DNA of 64,000 nucleotides from Thinopyrum elongatum (taxonomy: Eukaryota; Streptophyta; Magnoliopsida; Poales; Poaceae), in the NCBI GenBank assembly GCA_011799875.1, contig CM022303.1:422772483-422836482 (forward strand), in the 5' to 3' direction. Shown here one piece after another: positions 57,420-64,000 of the stretch. Positions within the stretch are counted from its first letter, which is position 1. Each line of letters starts with the position of its first letter. The notes beneath the pieces are model-generated. The model worked only from the letters and a program-made list of their open reading frames with translations, had not been told where the DNA came from and did no database searches. Position numbers and translations under genes: made by a program.

Positions 57420-58009
57420 TTCCAGGACATTGATTTCCTGAAATCTTGATTGTTGAGTACTGTATGTCAAGTTGTTTATGCGGAGTAACACTGAATTATA
57501 TCTGGATGATAAGGTTGTGAAGTACTACATGTTAAGTATTGCGTTAATTATTTGCTTCTGTACTGAAATTGGTTTTATCTATGTGGTACGATACGCATGT
57601 CATGTCTTCTGAACACTATCATACTGCAGCACTCTTGCAAATTAAAACAACTAATGATACATGAATTGCAAATGCTGACAAGTTTCAGTGCTACACAACA
57701 TTGATTTCACTTCCACTGAAATTAGCTTGAATTTCAAACATTACATTACATGCAAACTTACTCATCAATCAGTCACATAATTTTAAAAGCATTGCCAAGA
57801 TTAAGCCGAACATAATTCAGTTCCTTCCAAATTTGTCGCAGTGCGACACCATCTGATACAACACCTAATAGTACAAACTATTATAACAAACTAATATAGC
57901 TATATGGTCACAGTGTAGTTCTGGCCACGACCACAATCACCGCGTAGTTCTGTCCACGACCATGGTCACCGCGTAGTTGTGTCCATGGGCCCATGGCCGC
58001 GGTAACCGC
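57420..58009. other. No gene recognised; short GC-rich repeat at the end
   Basis: AT-rich up to 57900. Then at 57900-58005 there are three to four copies of GGTCACCGCGTAGTT(C/G)TGTCCACGACCAT (unit about 32 bases), just downstream of the minus-strand proline-rich gene's stop. Confidence 0.4.
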
Positions 58010-58411
58010 CTAGTTGCCGTTAAGGCCATGGTCGTCACAGCCATGGCGCCCGCCGTTGATAGCGACGTCTATCCATCCACATCCAGGACCACGTCCGGAG
58101 GCACCACCACCTCCGCCCAAGAAAAAGTCATAGAATGCGGCGGCGGCCTTGATCCACTATGCAAATTCTTTCGCGTCATACTCCTCGTCCTCCATCGTGT
58201 TAAGCGCGGGCGCGGGGGCTGGCGCTGGCACGTGCACGAGCGTAGGCGCTTGCACTGGCACAAGAATGGGTGCATCCATCTTCACGGCCTCCGCCTCCAT
58301 CTGAGAAACCTCCTCCAGTGCCTTCTCCATCTCTGCCAACAATAGGGCCAGAGGGTCCTCTTCCTGCTCCTCCTCAATGACGCAAAAATAGAATACTAGA
58401 GGGTGCGCCAT
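58010..58411 (-). pseudogene. Proline-rich acidic protein gene (CACTA-1 cargo)
   Basis: From ATG 58411 the minus strand reads MAHPLVFYFCVIEEEQEEDP, a helix (LLLAEMEKALEEVSQMEAEA), a Pro/Val/Ala-rich section (APILVPVQAPTLVHVPAPAP), MEDEEYDAKEFA, a TAG, then WIKAAAAFYDFFLGGGGG and a Gly-rich tail, ending at TAG 58010-58012. The order (short hydrophobic start, acidic run, helix, P/V/A repeat, then a W/F-containing helix) is the same as in the gene at 25226-25896. Function unknown. The single stop after MEDEEYDAKEFA truncates the frame. Confidence 0.45.
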
Positions 58412-58419
58412 GGTTGAGG

Positions 58420-59332
58420 TGTTTGTGCTGGATTGTGCTAGATTAGAGATGGCAATGGTGCAAGAGAAGGGACGGTCGCTATCTTGTAGCCCACAGCAGG
58501 CGAGCTCGCCATTAAGGAGAGGTGGTTAGATAGGCGACTAGAGGGGTGGTCAAAGGCTGCCACGGTTTGATCTTACTACTTCAGTACACACAGACTACCA
58601 TGGCGGCCAGACGGGCGCCCGATGAAACGCATGTCTTTCGGGAGAATCTCTGATGTGGCCTGCTCGCTCGCCTGAATGCCGCCTACAAACACGCCTTCAA
58701 AACGCCTGCAAACACACAACCGGGCCGTCCATGAACGTAGCCTGCACAAACACCGACGCGTGTCCGTTTCTTGATAATCTCCTCAAATAACTCATGAAGG
58801 CGCCGCTCCAATAGTTTCAACATAATTTTTTTTATTTTTTTTATTTCAACCAAATGTACATGTACCGCTATTGAACATGCTATAGAAGTCCTCTAAAAAA
58901 CATACTATACAAGAATTGAGCTACAAAGTATTATCACCAATCAAAAACTAGTCCAGCGGTAAACCTCTGTTGTTTTTTGACATCACCACCGGTAAACCTC
59001 TTAGTATAATGTCTACGGAAGCGAGAGCTTCTGGGTTCAAATCTCAGGGACTAATTGTTTTCTATTTATATTTCCTGCAATAATCGGTTCAAAATTATTG
59101 GTGATGGTGAAAGTTTGCTGTCACACTGAAACTCATCCCAAAAAATACACTTGCCCAGTGACAGCAAAAAACATCGCCTAAAACTGGTCCAGAATGTCAC
59201 CAAAGTTGCCGTAGAGAGCCACACCGAGGCAAAATCAGCTAGTGATGGTGACCGCAAAGAAAATGATTTTATGCGACGATTCCTGTTTCGTCGCCAGGTT
59301 TTTTGTCATTGTATAGACGAAATTTTGTAGTG
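58420..59332. repeat. Right terminal region of CACTA-1
   Basis: No gene. From about 59085 there are alternating GTGATGGTGA / TGTCACC-type motifs that can pair with those at 7900-8160. The end is AAATTTTGTAGTG at 59332. Minus-strand short frames here are spurious. Confidence 0.65.
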
Positions 59333-60574
59333 GCCGCTTGTCGCCAAATGCCCAAGTCCTCGCTGATGCTACAACTCGGCTGAAGACCATCGAGCTAGAA
59401 GGGGAGCACATCCTGAGGATGTGGGTGGTGCGACGCATCCCCCCGAGGGCTCGCGTGACCCGGATGTAGAAATACACGGGGCGGAAGATCCGGCGGGGTG
59501 GCTAACAATTAGCTCGGGTCGCTGGATCCGGTGTTGTGTTAGTGTTTTGACTTGCCTGGAGCCAAGCAAGGTCGACAAGAACGTTGTCATGGTTAAGGTG
59601 TTTTGTATCTTGGTGTTTAATTTTACTACTTTCTTCTGACTTTCCTTCGGCCCGCAGGAGTTCGCATCCTTTGCAGCTTTCCAGTCGGAGCCCCTGTTGC
59701 CCGGCCAGGCACTAGACATGGCTATGTTGAAGCTGATGGAGCCCGCTCTGCCAGATCCCTCGAGGGCGGGCGGTGCTCCTTAAAAGAAGAAGGGAAGAGC
59801 TCCCACGGCCGCCTCAAAGGAGGAGGAGGAACAGGAAGATTCGGAGGCCGAGGCCCCGATGATGATGCAAGGTCGCCAAATCTCTTGAGGAGGGGTGGTG
59901 ATGATGTTGTGGCCCCCACTCAGGAGGAGGGCAGCGGCACCAGTGATGTCGATGATGGTGACGAGGAGGTCATGCAGGAGGCCTAAGATGAGGAGACTAC
60001 AGGAGAGGAGCTCAACTAGTTGGACACCGCAACACCGCACTAGTCATTTCACCATCTTCAGAGGGTCCCACAGAGGAGGCCTTATCCGATAGGACCGTCA
60101 CCGAGACGCCATCCTTGGGCACACTGAGTCCCATGGTTTTCAGGCTCAAGATCCCCATGGAAGTGTCGAGGCTCTTAAGGAAGCGAAACATCTTTGAGAA
60201 GGCCCCGTAATTTTGCTCCAATGCCTTTGAGTCGTCGTTCTTGTGTTGTAGTGGCGATCTTCTTATGATTTTTATATTGCTTGCAGGGTCGCCTCTTCTC
60301 GCCAGGAGGCCACTCCTATGGTGGTCTCTATGGCGCCTGCAGATCCCGAGGCCCTAGAGATGACTAGGTCATCCTACCAGAGGTCGGTGGTTCCGGCGCA
60401 GGTGAGTTTGCGTGTTCCTTATCTCGTTCATGACTTCGAGCATGCCGGGGCTTTTCTCTGAGCTGTTTTTTTTGGCATTTTCTTTGAGCTGTTGAGACCT
60501 AGTGCTTCGCAGGCTGATCTAGCCGGCCTGCAGCCAAGGAGGTCGTGGAAAAGGCCACGACGAAAGGTGAGGTG
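59333..60574 (+). pseudogene. Gag-like (Transposase_28-type) gene, 3' part
   Basis: Continues the frame cut at 7876: RLSPNAQVLADATTRLKTIE, GEHILRMWVVRRIPP, then a TAG where a tryptophan is expected. After an intron-like stretch (acceptor CCCGCAG near 59659) it reads EFASFAAFQSEPLLPGQALD, MAMLKLMEPALPDPSRAGGA, a TAA, then a basic/acidic tail (KEEEEEQEDSEAEAP). Further GC-rich remnants run to 60574, where the Athila-type LTR begins. The order fits the plant Transposase_28-type gag-like proteins, which I know as part of large retroelement-derived genes. Multiple stops show it is dead. Confidence 0.55.
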
Positions 60575-62090
60575 TGATGACCCACAAGTATAGGGGATCA
60601 ATCGTAGTCCTTTCGATAAGTAAGAGTGTCGAACCCAACGAGGAGCAGAAGGAAATGACAAGCGGTTTTCAGTAAGGTAATGTCTGCAAGCATTGAAATT
60701 GTAAGTAGCGAGTAGTTTAATAGCAAGATAATTTGTAATGAGCAAGTAACAATAGTAGTAAAAAAAGTGCAGCAAGGTAGCCCAATCCTTTTGAGGTAAA
60801 GGACAGGCCAAAACGGTCTCTTATGATAAGCAAAGTGTTCTTGAGGGTACACGGGAATTTCATCTAGTCACTTTCATCATGTTGGTTCGATTCGTGTTCC
60901 CTACTTTGATAATTTGATTTGTGGGTGGACCGGTGCTTAGGTGCTGTTCTTACTTGAACAAACCTCCTACTTATGGTTAACCCCCTCGCAAGCATCCGCA
61001 ACTACGAGAAAAGTATTAAGAATAAATTCTAACCATAGCATTAAACTTTTGGATCCAATCGGTCCCTTACGGAATAGCGCATAAACTAGGGTTTAAGCTT
61101 CTGGCACTCTCGCAACCCATCATCTAATAACTACTCCACAATGCATTACCTTAGGCCCAAATATGGTGAAGTGTCATGTAGTCGACGTTCACATGACACC
61201 ACTAAGGGAATCACAACATACATATCATCAAAATATCAAACACATATCAAGTTCACATGATTACTTGCAACATGATTTCTCCCGTGACCTCAAGAACAAA
61301 AGTAACTACTCACAAATGATAATCATGCCCAAGATCAGAGGGCTATTAAATAGCATAATGGATCTAAACATATAATCTTCCACCAAATAAACCATATAGT
61401 AATCAACTACAAGATGTAATCAACACTACTAGTCACCCACAAGTACCAATCTATAGTTTCGGTACAAAGATTGAACACGGGAAATGAACTAGGGTTTGAG
61501 AGGAGATGGTGCTGTTGAAGATGTTGATGGAGATTGCCCTCCCCAAGATGGGAGAGTTGTTGGTGGTGATGATGACGATGATTTCCCCCTCCGGGAGGGA
61601 AGTTCCCCCGGTGGAATCGCTCCGCCGAAGGGCAAAAGTGCTCCTGCCCAAGTTCCGCCTCGAGACGGCGGCGCTTCATCCCGAAATTCCTCTCCTAATT
61701 TTTTCTAGGTAAAAATGACTTATATACCAGAAGATGGGCACCGGAGGTGGGCTGGGCGGAGCACAACCACTAGGGCACGCCTGGGGGGCCTGGCGTGCCC
61801 TGGTGTCTTGTGCTCACCAGGTGGCCCCCCTCCGGTAGTTATTTGCTCCAGTATTTCTTATTTATTCCATAAAAAATCCTCGTGAAGTTTCAGCTCATTT
61901 GGAGTTGTGCAGAATAGGTAGCCTGACGTTGCCTTTTCAGGTCCAGATTTCCAGCTGCCGGAATTCTCCCTCTTTGTGTATACCTTGCATATTATGAGAG
62001 AAAAGGCATTAGAATTACTCTAAAAAGCATTATTATGCATAAAAACATTATAAATAACAGTAGGTAAACATGATGCAAAATGGACGTATC
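60575..62090 (-). repeat. 3' LTR of an Athila-type gypsy element
   Basis: Starts TGATGACCCACAAG at 60575 and ends GGACGTATCA at 62090 (1516 bp); homologous to the solo LTR at 18099-19616. Next to its end, the minus strand reads AAGCTTGGGGGAGT, a polypurine tract, which identifies this as the 3' LTR of an element transcribed on the minus strand. The 5-bp flank on the left is AGGTG; its partner lies outside the window. Confidence 0.9.
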
Positions 62091-64000
62091 AACTCCCCCA
62101 AGCTTAGACCTCGCTTGTCCTCAAGCGAAAACCGAAATCGAAAAACATGTCCACATGCTTAGAGAGAGAGGTGTCCGTAAAAACCAAAATACGGACATAG
62201 AAGCATCATGTAATTTATTATAACAACAACAAACTTTAACATAAAACTTTCATCATAGAACTTTTATCATTAACTTCTCATGAATAAGTAACAATTCATC
62301 ACAACATCAAAGTATAAAGCATAAACTTTGTTGGAAACCAACAAACTATGTTCTCAGTCAACTTTGCAACTACAATTCATCATCTTTTCAGGAAGGGTCA
62401 CGTATCGGAGCCTTTAGGCAAGTCCACATACTCAACCATCATATAGTCTTCTATGATTACTAACACTCACCTCATACACATGAGCAAAACGTTTCAACCG
62501 GACACATAGAAAGATAGGGGCTTATAGTTTCGCCTCCCAACATATTCACCTCAAGGGTGATGTCAACAATAATAACTCATGCTACCCATATTCAACTGGA
62601 TATATGTGCCTAAATCTTTCCTCACCACATGATGCTTGCCAAAAGAGAAAGTAAAAAGGAATAGAGAGAAAAACATTGAATCTTGGATGAAAGTAAATAC
62701 ATAAAAGTAAAAGATAGGCCCTTCACAGAGGGAAGCAGAGGTTGCCATGCGCTTTTTGTTTGTATGCTCAATCCCTTAGTGCATGAGAACGTCACGTTAT
62801 ATTGCCCCTTGTGATAGCAACCTTTATTATGCAGTCTATCGCTTTTATTCTTCGCCATCACAAGTTCGTACAACGCTCAATTTTCCCTTACACTAAATGA
62901 TCCAACGCTTTTAGAAGCAATTTTTATTGCCTTATTGCACCGATGACAACTTACTTGAAGGATCTTACTCAATCCATAGGTAGGTATGGTGGACTCTCAA
63001 AACAAGATTTGGGTTTAAGGGTTTTTGGATGCACAAGTAGTATCTCTACTTGGTGCGGAATTTTTGGCTAGCAAAGATAGGGGGCAAGCACCACATGTTG
63101 AAGGATCTATGACAATATAACTTCTATGTGAATATGAACAAACATAAATCATTATGTTGTCTTCCTTGTCCAACGTCAACAATTTTGGCATATAATATTT
63201 TTATGGGTGCTCACAATCACAAAAGATTTCCAAGATAGTGTATTTGCATGTGAATCTTCTCTTCCCTTATCAATTTTTTCATGAATTGCTTCATTGACCA
63301 ATACTATGTTTGTCAATCTACAATAACATTTTCTACTTATACTCTTCCTTGTGTGATGTCATTACTTACCATAAGATTAGCATATGATCTTTTTCATTTA
63401 TTTCCTTTCTTTATATTGAAACATGAAAGTAAAGAAACTAAAACTCAAACTAAACTTTATTATATATCTCGCACACGATTACAAGGATAGATCACTAAGC
63501 AAACTCTCGAAAAGAAAGGATTGAACTAAACTCTTATTCATCTAAAGCAAAAGATAACCATGGATTGAACTAAGAAAAGTAAAGGCAAAGGATAGTGGAG
63601 GTGATACGATACCGGGGCACCTCCCCCAAGCTTGGCGAGAGCCAAGGGGAGTGCCCATACCCAATACCCAATTTTCTTTTGGTGATGAAGAAGGAGGTGG
63701 TGGTGATGAAGTGGTAGCGATCTTGTCCTTCATGATCAAGAGATTCTCCAATCTACGGATGATGCTCCGGAGGAAGATGATGTGCTCTTGATGTAGAATA
63801 TTTTCATGAGTGAGATATTTATTTTGCACACGAACTGTTTCAATGATCCGAAAGGCTTCAATCTTAGTAGGGGCAAGATGAGCATAGTAAGGTTTAAGGA
63901 TATCTTCTTCTTCCTCCTTGGCAGGCAGTGTTTGCTTGATCACCAGCGTTTGATCTCCAGTAGCCTCCTTGCCCTTGTCCTCCTTGGCGGCTCCAACTAG
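62091..64000 (-). mobile_element. Internal 3' region of the Athila-type element
   Basis: Begins with the polypurine tract (complement of 62091-62104) and continues beyond the window. A second GCTTGGGGGAG copy occurs on the minus strand at 63619-63635 in front of a GGTGCCCC motif. A 133-residue minus-strand frame (63542-63943) has MIKQTLPAKEEEEDILKPYY, a helix (NILHQEHIIFLRSIIRRLEN) and Ser/Pro runs. It lies where Athila-type elements have their extra downstream ORF, but I cannot identify it further. The rest (62110-63540) is AT-rich without a clear gene. Confidence 0.65.

Larger units (their letters stand above)
7877..59332. mobile_element. CACTA-1, a 51-kb CACTA element disrupted by nested insertions
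   Basis: The left end is CACTACAAAATTT at 7877 and the right end is its inverted counterpart AAATTTTGTAGTG, ending at 59332. The flanking trinucleotides are ACC and GCC, a 3-bp duplication with one mismatch. The strongest evidence is external: joining 7876 to 59333 with one copy of the trinucleotide keeps the gag-like reading frame open across the junction (APLN then RLSPNAQ). Net length without CACTA-2 is about 10.6 kb. It carries a TNPA-like gene (minus), a B3-like gene (plus), a proline-rich gene (minus) and an unknown gene (plus). I see no TNP2-type transposase, so it is probably non-autonomous. Confidence 0.75.

Noticed and set aside
7877..59332. The idea that 7877 and 59332 belong to two unrelated CACTA ends
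   Set aside because: The one-base mismatch in the trinucleotide duplication raised doubt, but the in-phase continuation of the interrupted gag-like frame makes a single insertion far more likely.

Overview
The window looks like repeat-dense, intergenic DNA of a Triticeae grass (wheat, Aegilops or barley relatives). No ordinary single-copy host gene is visible. Almost everything can be assigned to transposable elements that show Triticeae hallmarks: SIRE/Maximus-type copia, Tat/Retand-type and Athila-type gypsy elements, CACTA (En/Spm) DNA transposons, and Stowaway and Mutator MITEs. Family names come from memory of these families; no database was searched.

The layout is a set of nested insertions. 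At the left edge (1-582) lies part of a gypsy LTR. It abuts a minus-strand copia element (about 583-4716), whose 5' LTR interrupts the end of a CACTA fragment (4717 to about 6900). At 7373 a decayed gag-like (Transposase_28-type) gene starts; its reading frame stops at 7876 and resumes at 59333. The gap is CACTA-1 (7877-59332, about 51 kb). Inside it sits CACTA-2 (10330-51208, about 41 kb, 3-bp duplication CAA). CACTA-2 in turn holds a solo Athila-type LTR (18099-19616, TSD TACCC), a hAT remnant (about 29771-31135) and a full-length gypsy element (34661-45108, TSD GTTGC). To the right, the resumed gag-like gene is cut by the 3' LTR of a minus-strand Athila-type element (60575-62090), whose body runs past the window end.

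Both CACTA elements are large, and I saw no TNP2-type (Transposase_21) catalytic transposase in either. Instead they carry related accessory genes. Two minus-strand genes in CACTA-2 (14256-15672 and 16481-20679) and one plus-strand gene in CACTA-1 (55557-57371) read as two-domain B3-like DNA-binding proteins with matching exon plans. A proline-rich acidic protein appears in both elements (25226-25896 and 58010-58411). TNPA/TNP1-like coiled-coil genes appear in CACTA-1, twice in CACTA-2, and in the left CACTA fragment. Most copies have in-frame stops or frameshifts, so they are relics, but their shared architecture suggests a cargo set that moves with this CACTA lineage.

Other structure includes an array of 30-nt micro-exons (32167-32742), unlike subterminal repeats at the two ends of CACTA-2, three diverged copies of an approximately 600-bp repeat (11640-14030), a 324-bp (108-codon) repeat with an antisense frame (52180-53300), a GA-rich repeat block embedded in a duplicated promoter-like segment, and an antisense ORF with a TATA box in the gypsy 3' region. 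Coordinates flagged as approximate are read by eye.
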